Positions 11,801 through 24,005 of a stretch of 64,000 nt of DNA are shown here, in pieces. Within the stretch, counting starts at the first letter, position 1, and the number at the start of each line of letters is the position of its first letter. The notes below the pieces were generated by a model, which ran no database searches, was not told the DNA's origin, and worked only from the letters and a program-made list of their open reading frames with translations. The translations under genes were made by a program, and so were the position numbers. Source of the DNA: Hyperoodon ampullatus (lineage: Eukaryota > Chordata > Mammalia > Artiodactyla > Ziphiidae); the NCBI GenBank assembly GCA_949752795.1, contig OX457057.1, positions 103,877,513 through 103,941,512 on the forward strand, written 5' to 3'.

Positions 11801-12029
11801 TAAAACTTCAAAGTCCTTTGCATGGAGTGACGTAATAGGCTCAGAGAAAAAGGCACGAAATGGATGTCTGTGGTTAAATGAATCATGGGGCAGAGAACCT
11901 TCCAGCATTTAAAACAGTCACTTGAGCTTAGCATTCCGGGAACCTGCCTAGAACACAGAGCTTGGTTTCCCAGACTTTCTGCTTCAGAATAAATTCTCAA
12001 AGACTTTCCCCACAAGAGGTTCTAAGTCA
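11801..12029. other. unique stretch, no feature seen
   Basis: Nothing recognisable. Confidence 0.35.
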
Positions 12030-12600
12030 TCCTCACCTCTCTCTCCTGAGCTTCAGACCTGGGTCAACCACACAGGCAGATGAGTCTAGGCACCTTAGCA
12101 TTCGTAGACTGCACCTGAAGCTCAGCACTTTTGCCCCCTCCTTGCTAAAACTCAGCCCTTGCTCCCCCTCACTCCCCCCATCCCTTATAACCAATCAAAC
12201 TCAAGTCCTGTCGATTCTGCTTCCACTTTCCCCTGATCCCTTGCACTGTCACCTCCCACGTGGATGCCTACAACCCCCAACATGTCTCCTTGCCTCCACG
12301 AAGCCTTTCCTCGAACTTGTCTTCGCCCATATCCTTAGACATCTTTCTAAACTATGAATCTGATCGTTTCATCCCTCTATTTAAACGCTTTGGAAACCTT
12401 TGCAATACACTCAGATTCAAATCAATCAAAACTCCATAACATGTTCAACGAGATCATATGAGACCTGGCTCCTGCTTAACTCTCCAGTTTCAAATGCCTC
12501 TCCTTTGCCAGAGGCAAGGGGATCCAGAAATCCTTCAGTGATCCACCCTTGCCAAACATCTTTCTGTCTGCTGAATAAATTATGCTCTCTCTCGCCTTTA
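12030..12600 (+). repeat. L2, sense fragment
   Basis: Carries L2 signatures such as 'actcaagtcctgtcgattct' and the 'gagacctggctcctgctta' block. Two ORFs here of 83 and 131 codons are L2-derived and degraded. Confidence 0.75.
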
Positions 12601-12624
12601 TTTGGCTTTTTAAAAGCATATGTA

Positions 12625-12840
12625 GGGCTTCCCTGGTGGCGCAGTGGTTGAGAGTCCACCTGCCGATGCAGGGGACACGGGTTCGTGCCCCGGTCTGGGA
12701 AGATCCCACATGCCGCGGAGTGGCTGGGCCCGTGAGCCATGGCCGCTGAGCCTGTGCGTCTGGAGCCTGTGCTCCGCAACGGGAGAGGCCACAACAGTGA
12801 GAGGCCCGCGTACCGCAAAAAAAAAAAAAAAAAAAAAAAA
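12625..12840 (+). mobile_element. CHR-type tRNA-derived SINE, full length
   Basis: Starts 'gggcttccctggtggcgcag', includes an RNA polymerase III B-box-like 'gggttcgtgcc' and ends in a run of about 24 A. The direct repeat 'agcatatgta' lies on both sides (12616-12624 and 12842-12851). This family is characteristic of cetaceans and their relatives. Reads as protein on both strands are artefacts. Confidence 0.95.
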
Positions 12841-12851
12841 AAGCATATGTA

Positions 12852-13712
12852 ATAGCACCATTGAGATATAACTCATATATTATACAATTCACCCATTTAA
12901 AGTGTACAATTCAATAGATTGTAGTATCATCATAGGATTGTACAACATTCACCACAATCAATTTTAGAACATTCTCATCACTCCAGAAAAAAACCCAGTA
13001 TCCATTAGCAATCACTCCCCATTTCTTCTCAACCCCCTTCGCCTTAGACAGCTAGTGATCTACTTTCTGCCGCTATAGATTTGCCTATCCTGGACATTTT
13101 ATACAAATGGAACCATCCAATTTATTGCCTTTTTTGACTGCCTTTTTTCACTTAGCTTAGTATTTTCAAGGTTTATCCATGTTGTAACATCTATCAGGAC
13201 TTTATTCCTTTTTATTACTGAATGATATACCATTGTATCAATATGCCATGTTTTATTTATCCATTCATCAGTTGATCAACATTTGGATTGTTTCCAGGTT
13301 TTTAGCTATTATGAATAAAGCTGCTGTGAACATTCATATACAAATTTTTGTGTGGACACATGTTTCCATTTCTCTTGGGTATATATCTAAGAGTGGAATT
13401 GCTAGGTCATATGGTAATTATGTTTAATTACCAGGCTAATTGCCAGACTGTTTTCCAAAGTTATAGCACCATTTTGTATTCTCCTCAGCAGTATATGAGT
13501 TTCAATTTCTCCATATCCTCTAAAACACTTGTTAATATCTGTCTTTTTCATTATAGCTAATCTAGTGAGTCTGAAGCAGTATATCATTGTGATTTTGCTT
13601 TTCATTTCCCTGATGACTAATGACACTAAAGCATCTTTTCATGCGATTTGTTGACCATTTATGTATCTTCTTCGGAGAAATGTCTATTCAGATCCTTTGG
13701 CCATTTTTTTTT
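12852..13712 (-). mobile_element. L1M-type 3' region, antisense (first part)
   Basis: Contains 'tattatacaattcaccca', 'tggacattttatacaaatgg' and 'cctgatgactaatgacac', the reverse complement of the 3' third of an old L1. It continues beyond the SINE at 13713-13925. Confidence 0.85.
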
Positions 13713-13925
13713 TCTTTTTATTTTTCTTTTGTTTGCGGTACACGGGCCTCTCACTGTTGTGGCCTCTCCTGTTGCGGAGTACAGGCTCCGGACGCGCAGG
13801 CCCAGCGGCCATGGCTCACGGGCCCAGCCGCTCCGCAGCATGTGGGTCTTCCCGGACCGGGGCACGAACCCGTGTCCCCTGCATCGGCAGGCAGACTCTC
13901 AACCACTGCACCACCAGGGAAGCCC
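13713..13925 (-). mobile_element. CHR-type SINE, antisense, inserted in L1M
   Basis: Antisense copy with its tail as a T-rich tract, ending 'ccaccagggaagccc'. The host L1 sequence 'ggccattttt' is duplicated on both sides, showing target-primed insertion into the older L1. Confidence 0.95.
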
Positions 13926-14050
13926 TGGCCATTTTTAATTGAGTTATTTGTCTTTTATTATTGACTTGTAAGAGTTTTTTTTTTAATGTATTCTAGATAC
14001 AAGTCCCTTATCAGATATATGCTTAACAAATATTTATATAAACATAGAAA
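13926..14050 (-). mobile_element. L1M-type 3' region, antisense (second part)
   Basis: Continues the L1 interrupted by the SINE: 'ttatttgtcttttattattg' and 'acaagtcccttatcagatat'. Confidence 0.8.
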
Positions 14051-14275
14051 AATTGGGGGAACAAATACACTGGCTCTTAATTCAGTGCCAAGGTGAGTCC
14101 CAACATAGTGGACACAGTCTTAGAAGACAGAGCTGTGAGGCCAGGAGTAGTCAGGGGCATGTTAAAGGAAAGATGCACCTTGAATGATGGGTAGGCTATA
14201 AACAGTCAAGGAGATGCACTGCTGCAGTGCTGAACCTTTTATCATTAAATAATAAGATAAACCTTATCATTCATT
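14051..14275. other. unique stretch, no feature seen
   Basis: Nothing recognisable. Confidence 0.35.
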
Positions 14276-14468
14276 CTCCACTACTTATTGAGGACCTACT
14301 CTATGCTAAGCATTCTTCTAGGAAGTAAAGATAAATAAGACAGTTCTTCCCCCTCAAGGTGTTTACAGTCCAGTGGGCAAGAAAAACACATAAACAAATA
14401 TCAGTGTTTGCAATTCAAAGTACTCAGTGCAATTACGAGTATTATGGAAGCACAGTGAAGGAAGTTAG
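14276..14468 (-). repeat. L2 3' end, antisense
   Basis: 'gaggacctactctatgctaa' followed by 'ggtgtttacagtccagtggg' is antisense L2. It probably continues at 15240-15360, split by later insertions. Confidence 0.65.
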
Positions 14469-14469
14469 T

Positions 14470-14665
14470 CCCTTTTTTTAAATTGAAGTATAGTTGATTT
14501 ACAATATTATGTTAATTTCAGGTGTACAACATAGTGATTCAATATTTTTATAGATTACACTCCATTTAAAATTATTATGAAATATTGGCTATATTCCCTA
14601 TACTGTACAATATGTTTTTGTAGCTTATTTATTTTATACACAGTAGTCTTGATCACCTTAGATTT
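14470..14665 (-). mobile_element. L1 3' end, antisense
   Basis: Antisense L1 3' end: 'gaagtatagttgatttacaa', 'ttcaggtgtacaacatagtg'. Same type as the fragment near 44.1 kb. Confidence 0.75.
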
Positions 14666-14683
14666 TCAGATGACTTGTTAAAT

Positions 14684-15166
14684 CAGGGAGTCTTAATGTG
14701 GAGTCTTTGGATAGAATTCAAGGGATTATTAATTTGGAAGATAAAAAAATACATCTTTATTTTTAATACCTGAAATTGAAGTTTAACACTGTCTTCATTT
14801 ATGTGTGTAAGGAACAAACCAGAGTAGTATTTGCAGCAACTATGACTTTGTCATAATAAAAATCACAGGTATTTATATATTTTATTAAGTTTGTTGTAGA
14901 TCTTGGGGTGTTATTTATGCTCATCATTACATCAAAATCATGGTAGTTACTAGACCTACCACTAGATCTTGTTATTTAATGTGCTGATAAATAAGCGATA
15001 TATTATTATTGCCAAATTGGGTTTACTAAATGTTTATTATATTTTTATATAGTTGGTTTCCTTTGTAATCCTATATATTTTATGTATTTATAAATTGAGA
15101 AGGCGTTCATGAGCTTAATCAACTGCCAAAGTGTAGATGGGACAAAAATGTTAAGAAGCCCTTTAT
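14684..15166. mobile_element. possible non-autonomous hAT-like element
   Basis: The ends 'cagggagtcttaatgtg' and, read in reverse, 'agggcttcttaacattt' form an imperfect inverted repeat around about 480 AT-rich bases. Similar terminal sequences occur in old hAT MER elements. Subfamily unknown and boundaries approximate. Confidence 0.4.
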
Positions 15167-15239
15167 TAAATCAATATTAGTTGAGGCTGGAGATTCTACC
15201 GAGCCTAGAAGACCAAAAGACAAATAAGCAGATAGTTTC

Positions 15240-15365
15240 AATGTAACGGTAAATATATAACAGAGGTTACAAGTACAAAGAACAATGAAAAGGACTAATT
15301 CAGAGACGGCTACAGGTGATATTTGAGCTGACCCTTGAAAGATGAATAAAGTTGAAGAGACCTTT
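15240..15365 (-). repeat. L2, antisense, second part
   Basis: 'gatatttgagctgaccctt' is the reverse complement of the L2 block that reads 'agctcaaatgtcacc' in other copies. Confidence 0.6.
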
Positions 15366-15624
15366 GTTCATCTGGTCCAACCCTGCGTCCAGTCCCCGAT
15401 TTACCTCTGCAGCATTCCATAACATGGAATCCGACCTCTGCCTGGAGGCATGCATCCAGACGTTGGCTGGAGCGGGAGGCAGAGGAATGAGGAAGAGAGA
15501 AATGCGACAGATGGAATCACTAGGCAAAGGGCAGGCCTGTGTTTATGCAGCCAAAGGAAGACAAGATGGAAGGAAAAGAGAAATAAGACCCCAGGGCCTG
15601 TGGGCTGGGGTCACACAGAATGAA
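15366..15624. other. unique stretch, no feature seen
   Basis: A 107-codon plus-strand ORF spans it; no domain is recognisable. Confidence 0.35.
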
Positions 15625-15845
15625 AGAAAGACCCTTGACTTGGGGGATCAGTCAAACCTGGATTCCACACTCTAATATAATCTGTGTTACCTTAGACTAC
15701 TATTTAATCTCTTTGAGCCTCCTTTGTCACATGTAAATATGAATTAAAACCCATATTTCAGGGCTGTGGGGATCAAGTGATAGAGCATGTGGAAAATTAC
15801 CCGGCATCGAGTAGGCAGTTGATAACTGTCAGAGCCTCTTCCTTT
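15625..15845 (+). repeat. MIR, sense
   Basis: Sense MIR with 'aaacctggattccacactc', 'ttaatctctttgagcctcc' and 'ggggatcaagtgatagagc'. Confidence 0.8.
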
Positions 15846-15924
15846 CAGTTTGCCCAAAGCCAGCCTTGCTAACCTCTTCCCTTGGGTAAGAAGTTGACCT
15901 TGATTACTCATTGTCTGGGCCCGG

Positions 15925-16145
15925 TAATAATGACTAGATTTATTAACTTCTTATTATGTGCTTGACCTTGTGCTAACATTGTCTCTTTTCCTCCTTGCAA
16001 CAACTTATGAACCTGGAAATCTCTATTTTACAGATGAAAAAACCGAGGCTCAGAGACATTAAGCAGTATCATTTGCCCAAGGTCTCACGGCAAGAAGTGG
16101 TAAAACTGGAACTTAAAGCCAGATAGGGCTGACATTAACGTCTCT
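15925..16145 (-). repeat. MIR, antisense
   Basis: 'attttacagatgaaaaaac' then 'gaggctcagagacattaag' and 'tttgcccaaggtctcacggc'. Confidence 0.85.
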
Positions 16146-16554
16146 GCTGTGCACTGTGCTGCTTCTAGGAAGCAGCTGGAGATGACTCTGTTAGGTAAAC
16201 CTTTAATTCATGCCTATCAACATTTGACCAAAGCTCAAGAATGCTGTGCTTTAATAAATGATGCTTATAAACACCAAAATAAACAAAAGCAAAAAAAACA
16301 AAACAGTAGGTCAGACAAGTGAAAATCCTTAAAAGAAAGGTCCTCTAAATAAACACTTAACAATAATGACCGCAATCTCTTGGGCACTGGAGAATATCAT
16401 CATTGTTCCCAGACAGCCGAAGGCGACAACTATAATAAGACTTGAGATTCTGCACTTCTTTCAGGTTGTGATTAAAGTCGCCCAGGATTGTGGTAATATC
16501 TCCCCTCATAATCTGTGCACCCTGACATTAAGTATGGAGATCCCAATCACAAAG
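16146..16554. other. unique stretch, no feature seen
   Basis: Nothing recognisable apart from short A-rich tracts near 16290. Confidence 0.35.
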
Positions 16555-16765
16555 ACTAATATTTGTGTAGTGCTTACAGTTTAGTAAACTTTCTCATTTA
16601 CAGGGTATCTGCTGACACAACCCTGGGAGATGTATACGGTCAGGGTCATTTGTGTTCTCATAATAGGAATGTGAGGCTCAGAGAAGCAAGGTGACTTGCC
16701 CAAGGTCAACAAGCCAGTAAAAGACAGAATCATGATTTAAACTCCATCTTCTGACCCCTTTCCTA
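16555..16765 (-). repeat. MIR, antisense
   Basis: 'gtgaggctcagagaagcaag' then 'gacttgcccaaggtcaacaa'. Confidence 0.85.
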
Positions 16766-16944
16766 GGGCTATATCCACCTCCACTGGCATTTCCATCCAT
16801 AGTCCAAATTAGAGAGGAGATGGAGGCTCAAACTTCTAGACTCTTGGGATTTGTGTAAATTTTGGCAAAAAGGCTGGTCAGTGGATTGGAAGGAAATGGA
16901 AGATAGTATTCATGATAAAAGCAAAAATCTAGGATTTCTTGGAA

Positions 16945-18781
16945 TAACTGCTTTATTGAGGTATAAGTCATATACCATAAAATTCACCCTTTTAAAATGT
17001 ACAATTCAGTGGTTTGTAGTATATTCACAAAGTTTTGCAACCATCACCACTAATTCCAGAACATTTTCATCACCATTGAAAGAGACTTCATGGCCATTGC
17101 AGTCACTGCCCATTCCAGGTCCTTTCACCCCCTGGAAACTACTTATATATTCTGTTTCTGTGAATTTACACTATTGTATATTTCTTATAGCTACAGTCAT
17201 TCAGTATGTGGCCTTTTGTGTCTGGCTTTTTCCACTTACACCATAATGTTTTCAAGTTTCATTCACATTGTAATATGTATGAGTACTTCATTCTTTTCAT
17301 GGCCAAATAATATTCCATTGTATGGATATACTGCATTTTATTTATGCATATATCAGTTAACAGACATTTGAGCTGTTTCTACCTTTTGGCTATTTTGAAT
17401 AATGCTGCTATGAACATTTGGGAGTAAGCTTTGTATGGACATATATTTTCATTTCCCTTGGTATATATCTAGATGTGGAATTGCGGGGTTATATGGTAAC
17501 TGTATATTTAGCTTTGTAAGGAATTTCCAGAATAGGGCAGTTCTTTATTTATTCCTTTATTATTTACTCTACTGTTCTATTTATACTATGTTCAAAGTGG
17601 CTGCACCATTTTACATTCCTACCAGCAGTGTATGAAGGGTTCCACTTTCTCCACATCCTCCCAACAGGTGTTATTATCAGTTGTTTATTATTATCATTAT
17701 TACCCTCCTAGTGGGTGTGAAGTGGTATCTCATTGTGGTTTTGATTTGCATTTGCCTGATGGCTAATGATCTTGAGCATCTTTTCATGTACGTATTGGCC
17801 ATTTGTATACCTTCTTTGGAGAAATGTCGATTCACGTTCTTTACCCACTTAATTGGGTTGTCTTTTTATTGTTGGATCATATATTCTAGACATAAATCCC
17901 TTATCAAATATATGATTTGCAAATATTTTCACTCACTCAGTGGATCGTCTTTTCACTTTCTTGATAGCATCCTTTGAAGCACCAAAGTTTTTAAATTTTT
18001 ATAAAGTCCAATTTATCTGTTTTTTCTTTTGTTGCTTATACTTTTAATTTCATATCTAAAAAATATTGCCTAATCCAAGATCACAAAGATTACACATATG
18101 TTTTCTTTTAAGAGTTGTATACTTTTAGCTCTTACATTTAAGTTCATGATCCATTTTGAGTTAATTATTATATATGGTGTGAGGTCAGTATCCAACTTCA
18201 TTCCTTTGCATGTAGATATCCAGCTGTGCCAGCACCATTAGTTGAAGACTGTTCCTTCCCCATAGAATTGGCTTGGCAACCACGTCAAAAATCAACTGAC
18301 CATAAATGTGAGGGATTATTTATGGACTCTCAATTCTATTCCACTGATCTCTATGACCATCCTTATTCCAGTACTGCACTACCTTGATTACTGTAGCTTT
18401 ATAGTAAGTTTTAAAATTGGGATGTGCGAGTCCTCCAGCTTTATTCTTCTTTTTCAAGATCACTTTGGCTATTCTGGGTCCCTTGCATTTCCGTGGGAAG
18501 TTTAGGATCAACTTGTCCATATCTGCAAAGAAAAAACAAAAGGAACTAGGATTTTGTGTGGGGTTGCTCTGAATCTATAGATCCATTTTGGAAGTATTGC
18601 CGTCCTAACAATATTGTCTTCCAATCCATGAACCTTGAATGCCTTTCCACTTATTTAGGTCTTCTCTAATTTCTTTCAATGATTTTTATAGTTTTCAGTG
18701 TACAAGTCTTACATTACGTTTGTTAAATTTAGTCCTAAGTATTTTATTCTTTCTGATGCTATTGTAATGGGATTGCTCTCT
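16945..18781 (-). mobile_element. long L1M block, antisense (3' part)
   Basis: Nearly continuous antisense old L1, from the 3' region ('tttattgaggtataagtcat') into ORF2 ('caattctattccactgatct', 'actttggctattctgggtcc'). ORFs on this strand are shadows of degraded ORF2. It resumes at 19733 after an LTR-like insertion. Confidence 0.9.
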
Positions 18782-19732
18782 ATGATATTGTGATCTATAA
18801 TATGAAATATAAATTTGGGCTTCATCCTCATTCCTGGTACACAGCTCCCCAAACCCTTGTAATTTCCTAAGTAGTTAGAACAATAGGGATATCTTTTGTT
18901 ACAATAATTGGGTTTTGTCCTCAGTTCCTGATGTGGCTTCAGAGAGATAAGGGTAAAATGGGTATCTTGTTATTCATAACAAGCCCCTTTCAACCACTTA
19001 TGTTAATGAGGGGACTCTTGGAAAGCCCCTTAGATGGGGCTGGTTGTCAGGAGAACCCACCATGATTAGAAGGCTGCAACTTTCAGTCCTACCCCGTACC
19101 CTCTAGGGGGAAGGAGGGACTGGGGGTTGAATCAGTCATCAATGGCCAATGATTTAAATCAACCATGCCTATGTAATTAAGCCTCCACAAAATCCCCAAA
19201 AGATGTGGTTAGAGAGCTTCCAAGTTGGTGAACACGCAAAGCTACTGGGAGAGTGGAGAGCTCAGAAAAGGCATGAAAGCTCCACACTCTTTCCCACATC
19301 TCTTCCAACTGGCTGTTCCTAAGTTGTATTCTTCTATAACAAGCAGGAAATCTAGTAAGTAAAATGTTTTCCTGGGTTCTGTGAGCCACTCTGGCAAATT
19401 AATCTAAACCAAGGAGGAGGTTGTGAAAACCTGTGATCTATAGCCAGTTGGTCAGAAGCACAGGTAACAACCTGGACATGCAATTGGCATCTGAAGTGGG
19501 GGAGGGGAGCAGTATCGTAGGACTGAACACTTAACCTGTGGGATCTGACACTATCTCCAGGTAGATGGTGTCAGAATTGACTTAAATTGTAGGACACCCA
19601 GCTAGTGTCACAGGATTGTTTGGTGTGGGGAAGCCCCTCACACACATTTGGTGACCGCAGGAGTCAGGAGTAGTGTGGTGATAGTGTGAGAGTAAAGGAG
19701 ACACACAGAAGGAGTGTGTTTTTTCTTTACAC
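18782..19732. mobile_element. LTR-like insertion inside L1M (old ERV class, family uncertain)
   Basis: About 950 bases that are foreign to the surrounding L1: the L1 text breaks at 'gggattgctctc' and resumes at 'gagctgttcagtgctaatg'. Internal blocks such as 'aacctgtgggatctgacac' and 'atctccaggtagatggtgtc' are ones I associate with mammalian solo LTRs. No retroviral coding sequence is present. Termini and exact family are not resolved. Confidence 0.5.
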
Positions 19733-21230
19733 TTTCCAAATTTGATTTTTGAGCTGTTCAGTGCTAATGTATAGAAATACAATTGATTTTCTATCTCATA
19801 TCCTTCAACTTTGTTGAACTCATTTATTAGTTCTAATGATTTTTATTAGATTGGATTCTTTAGAATGTTTTATGTACAAGATCATGTCATCTGCAAAAAA
19901 AAAAAAAAAGGTATTTTTACTTCTTCCTTTTCTATCTGAATCCCTTCTATTTCTTTTTCTTGCTTAATTTCTCTGGCTAGAACCTCCACTACAATGTTGA
20001 ATAGAAGTGGCAGTAGCACTTGCCTTGTTCCTGATCTTAGGGGAAAGATTTCAGTATTTTACCATTAAGTATGGTGTTTGCTGTGGGTTTTTCATTGAAG
20101 GCCTTCAGTAGATTGAAGACATTCCCTTCTATTCCTAGTTTGTTGAGTATTTTTATCATGAAAGCACATTAGATTTTGTCAAATGTTTCTTCTGCATTTG
20201 TTGAGGTAGTTATGTAGCTTTTGTCCTTCATTCTGTGGAATGGTGTATTATACTAATTGATTTTCATATGTTAAGCCACTTTTGTATTCTTGGGATAAAT
20301 CCTACTTGATCATGTGTATGATACTTTTTATGTTGCTGGCTCAGTTTGCTAGTACTTTGTTGAGGACTTTTCCATCTATATTTTAGAGATATTGGCCTAT
20401 AGCTTTCTTTTCCTGCAATGTCTGTCTGGTTTTGATATCAGTGTAGTAACAGCTTCATTGAATGAATTACGAAGTATTCCCTCCTTTTCTATTTTTTTGG
20501 GGGGAGAGTTTGTGAATCATTTGTGTTAATTCTTCCTTAAAGATTTGTTAGAATTCCCCAGTGAAGTCACCTAGGCCTCAGCTTTTCTGTGTGTGGGAAG
20601 TTTTTTTAATTAATAATTTAATATCTTTACATATTATAGATCTATTTAGATCATGTATTCTTGGTTTAAGTAATTTGTAACTTTCTAGGAAGTTGTTCAT
20701 TTTGTCTGTGTTATCTAATTTCTTGGTATAAAATTGTTCATAGTATTCCTTTATATTTCTGTAAGATTGGTAGTGATGCCTACTATTTTATTCCTGATTT
20801 TAGTAATTTGAGTATTTTTTTCTTGGTCAGTCTAGTGAAACGTCTTTTAGTTTTGTTGGTCTTCAAAGAACCAACCTTTCATTTCCTTGATTTTCTCTAA
20901 CCCTTTTTTTTATTCTATTTTTCATTAATTTCCACCATAGTCTTTATTATTATAAAATGTACTTGTTTGTCTCAGTAACAATTTTTGTCTTAAAGTCTAT
21001 TTGCCTGATATTAGTAAAACCATTCCAGCTCTCTTTTGGGTACTGTTGGCATGTTATATCTTTTTCCATCCTTTCACTTTCAACCTATTTGTGTCTTTGA
21101 ATGTAAAATGTGTCTTTTGTAGATAGCATATAGTTGGATTGAGGTTTTCCATCCATTTTTCCAACCTCTGCTTTTTTATTGGAGTTTTAGTCCATTTACA
21201 TTTAAGTAATTACTGATAAGATTTCATTTG
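19733..21230 (-). mobile_element. long L1M block, antisense (continuation)
   Basis: Continues ORF2 antisense with 'agatcatgtcatctgcaaa', 'aatagaagtggcagtagcac' and 'gggataaatcctacttgatc'. Runs into the more diverged 5' side of the element. Numerous stops and indels; not functional. Confidence 0.85.
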
Positions 21231-21337
21231 TCCTTTTGCTATTTTTTTTTCAGTATGCCTTATGGATTTTTTGTTCCTCTGTGCCTTCATTATTGCCTTC
21301 TTCTGTGTTAAATAGAAATTTTCTAGCACAAAACTTT

Positions 21338-21480
21338 CGCTTGCTCTCTCTCTCTCTCTTTCTCTCTCTCTGAGAAGAAGACAGAGAGACAGGAGAGAGG
21401 GAGAAGGGTTGAGAGACAGAGAGAGAGAGAAATACATAGATATATAAACAGATTTACATACATATATATGTGTGTGTATA
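21338..21480. repeat. (CT)n followed by (GA)n, then TA/TG repeats
   Basis: A (CT)n tract is followed within a few bases by a (GA)n tract, so the two can pair as an imperfect hairpin. A short 'tatatatgtgtgtgtat' tract follows. Confidence 0.9.
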
Positions 21481-21820
21481 TTTTAATTTATTTTTTCTTC
21501 ATGGTTGGCCTGAGGATAACAAGATCTTAACTTAAAACAACATAATTTGGATTAACACCCTGCATTTTTACAGCACATTCTCACTTACATTTTTAAATTT
21601 AATTCTTGGGAAGGAAAAAGTAAAAAATATGGGCTGGAAACTCTTCCTCTATCATGGCCTAAGTACCTGTTGGGAGCAGTGTTACTCATACATAATGTTT
21701 CTCTGGGGGCAAATTATAGCCACATGAGAAAGATCCCTCTGATTCCAGAGTATAGCTTTTCAGGGTGATCATAACACCTTTGCATGGACTTTCTAACTTC
21801 CAAAGTGCATTCACATACAT
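21481..21820. other. unique or highly diverged stretch
   Basis: Possibly the far edge of the L1M block; nothing firm. Confidence 0.3.
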
Positions 21821-22329
21821 CAGTGATTCTCAAAGTATGGTCTAAGGATCCCTGAGTTTTCCTGAAACACTTTCAGGTGTCCTGAAAGACAAACCTATTT
21901 TTGTAATAATGCCAAGATGTTATTTCCCCTTTTTAGCTCTCATCCTTTCACAAGAGTACGGTAGAATTTTCTAGAGGTTACATGGCATGTGATATCATAA
22001 CAGATTGAATACAGAAGCAGATACAAGAATTTACTGTCTCCATTAAGTCAGGCATTAAAGATATTTGCAAAACTGTAAAGCCATGCTATCCTTCTCTCTA
22101 AGTTGTTTTTGAGAATATAGTGATATCTCATAAAATACGTCCTTTATGTTAACATATCATGGTTTATCATTATTAATTTTAAATGAGTTTTTTTAAATTT
22201 CCCAGTTTTAATTTATAATGTGGTAAATATTAATAGATATAACACATTTAAACAAAAGCTTGTTTGGGCTCTTGATAAATTTTAAGAGTATAAAGGGGTC
22301 CTGAAACCAAAAGTTTTTGAGAGCTGCTG
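21821..22329 (+). mobile_element. hAT-Charlie-type non-autonomous element (about 510 bp)
   Basis: Begins 'cagtgattctcaaagtatgg' and ends with 'tttttgagagctgctg', whose reverse complement matches the start, giving terminal inverted repeats typical of hAT-Charlie elements. The interior is AT-rich and noncoding. Confidence 0.75.
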
Positions 22330-22425
22330 ATGCATTATCTCACTTAACCATCCCAACATGTGAAAAGTAAGACAGGTTCAGTCACTTACCACTATGGCTC
22401 CTTGGATGAGAAAACAGAGACTACG
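22330..22425 (-). repeat. MIR fragment, antisense
   Basis: 'gcattatctcacttaacca' and 'gatgagaaaacagagactac'. Confidence 0.5.
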
Positions 22426-22639
22426 GACCTGGGACTATACCTGGAAGGACTGGCTTTGATGGGAAGGCAGTCGATGATTCTAAGGCCAGAACCAAACCAG
22501 TTAACTGGAATGATTGGACTGACACTAGTGGGAGCTCTAAGCTCTTGATGGCCATTGACGTGGTTGACCTCTCCCAGGCTTGAATACTCTCTCCACGTTG
22601 GCTTCCATGACACCATGTTCCTAGTTTTGCAAATGGCTC

Positions 22640-23765
22640 CTCTGCTTCAACCTGCCCCTTAACTATTGCTATTACCCAGCATTCTATCCTCCACCCCCTT
22701 CTCATCTCTCTCTGTAGTCTCCCTGGATGAGCTCACCCATCATTACATAAGATGATTCCCAAATGTGTCTCTCTAGCTTATATCTGTCTCTTGAGTTTCA
22801 AAGCTAAGTACTGGATGTGTCTACCTGGATATCCCTCAGATGTTTCAAACTCACGTGCTCAAAATTCTCTAATCACTAGGTGTTCAATACATTGTGCTAG
22901 GCACAGGTATTGTGACAGTGAATAGGACATAGTCCCTGTTCTTAAGGAAACAGCAGTCTAGTACAGTTGATCAGTTTGTCCAAAACCAACTTCTGTATTT
23001 TTGGGTCTGGTTATTATTATCAACACTGGCCCAGTTACCCAAGACTCCTCCTTCTTCCCCATCCCCTCCATCCAGTGAGTCACCAGGGTTTATGTATTCT
23101 ATTTCTGTAATGTCTTTCCAGCCTTCACTTCTCTCCATCACTACTGCAACTCCCTAGGATGAAGCATTCCTCATCTCTCTTATGAACTATTTCAATAATC
23201 TCCTAGCCACTCTCTTCGCCTCCCATCTCATCCCCATCAAATTCACACTGTACACTGCTGCCTGAGTGATCATTTCATAACCTCAAATCTGCTCTCCTTG
23301 CTACCATGCTAAAACTCTTCAATGACTCCCTGTTCCCTGTAAAATAAAATCTGAACTCATTAGCCTGACTCATAAGTTTCTCCAGGTACTGACCTTTGCT
23401 TCATTTCCTATCACTCCTCTGAATGTATCCAAGACATTTCAAATGGTGTTTCTGATAGCAAGAATACTCTCCCTAATCACCTGGTCATCCTTCGTGACCC
23501 TTCTCAAGTATCTTCTCCTCTGTTAAAATTTTTATGACCTTCCTAAGAAGTCTTGGTCTACCACTATCTCTTGCACGGGTCTCTCTTCATTATAGTACTT
23601 ATCACACTGTCTTATAATTTTTATTTCCACAGCTATCTCCCTCTCTGGACAGAACACCTTGATGGCAGGCACTGTGTCTTACTCACCTTGGTGCCACCCG
23701 TCCTGGCCTAGTGCCTGGAAGAGAGTGGGTATTAAATAAATATTTATTGACTTAGTAAATATTTG
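22640..23765 (+). repeat. L2, long sense fragment
   Basis: Long L2 running to its 3' end: 'ctggatatccctcagatgtt', 'aactcttcaatgactccctg', 'gatggcaggcactgtgtctt' and 'ttaaataaatatttattgac'. About 22875-22985 is a piece in L2-antisense style ('attgtgctaggcacaggtat'), so the block is internally rearranged or nested. Confidence 0.85.
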
Positions 23766-23839
23766 AAGGTCTGTAAAATATGGATCACATCAAAACTTCT
23801 TCCCATTTTCTAAGTTTACAATTCCTTTCCCATTTTCCA

Positions 23840-24005
23840 CCCAATCACCCAAGCCCAAAACATGGGTGTCTCTATTAATAGATACCACTCTTCCTTATTC
23901 CCTATAGCCAGAGTCACCAAGTCCAACTTACTCTGTTTCTGTAATCTCTCTCCAGTGTGGCAGTTGCCCTCCCTTACCACATTTAGAGAAGTCCTCTATC
24001 CCTTA
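23840..24005 (+). repeat. second L2 fragment, sense
   Basis: Repeats the 'cagagtcaccaagtccaact' and 'gtttctgtaatctctctcca' portion also seen at about 23080-23130, so it is a separate L2 copy. Confidence 0.6.

Noticed and set aside
12650..12700. tRNA-like B box that could suggest a tRNA gene
   Set aside because: It is the tRNA-derived head of a SINE; no cloverleaf with an anticodon arm is intact. The same holds for the other SINEs.
12426..12892. ORFs of 75-138 codons over SINEs here and at 13620-13964, 28029-28351, 50546-50880, 52660-52988 and 53556-53915
   Set aside because: They are translations of CHR SINEs, which happen to lack stops in several frames.
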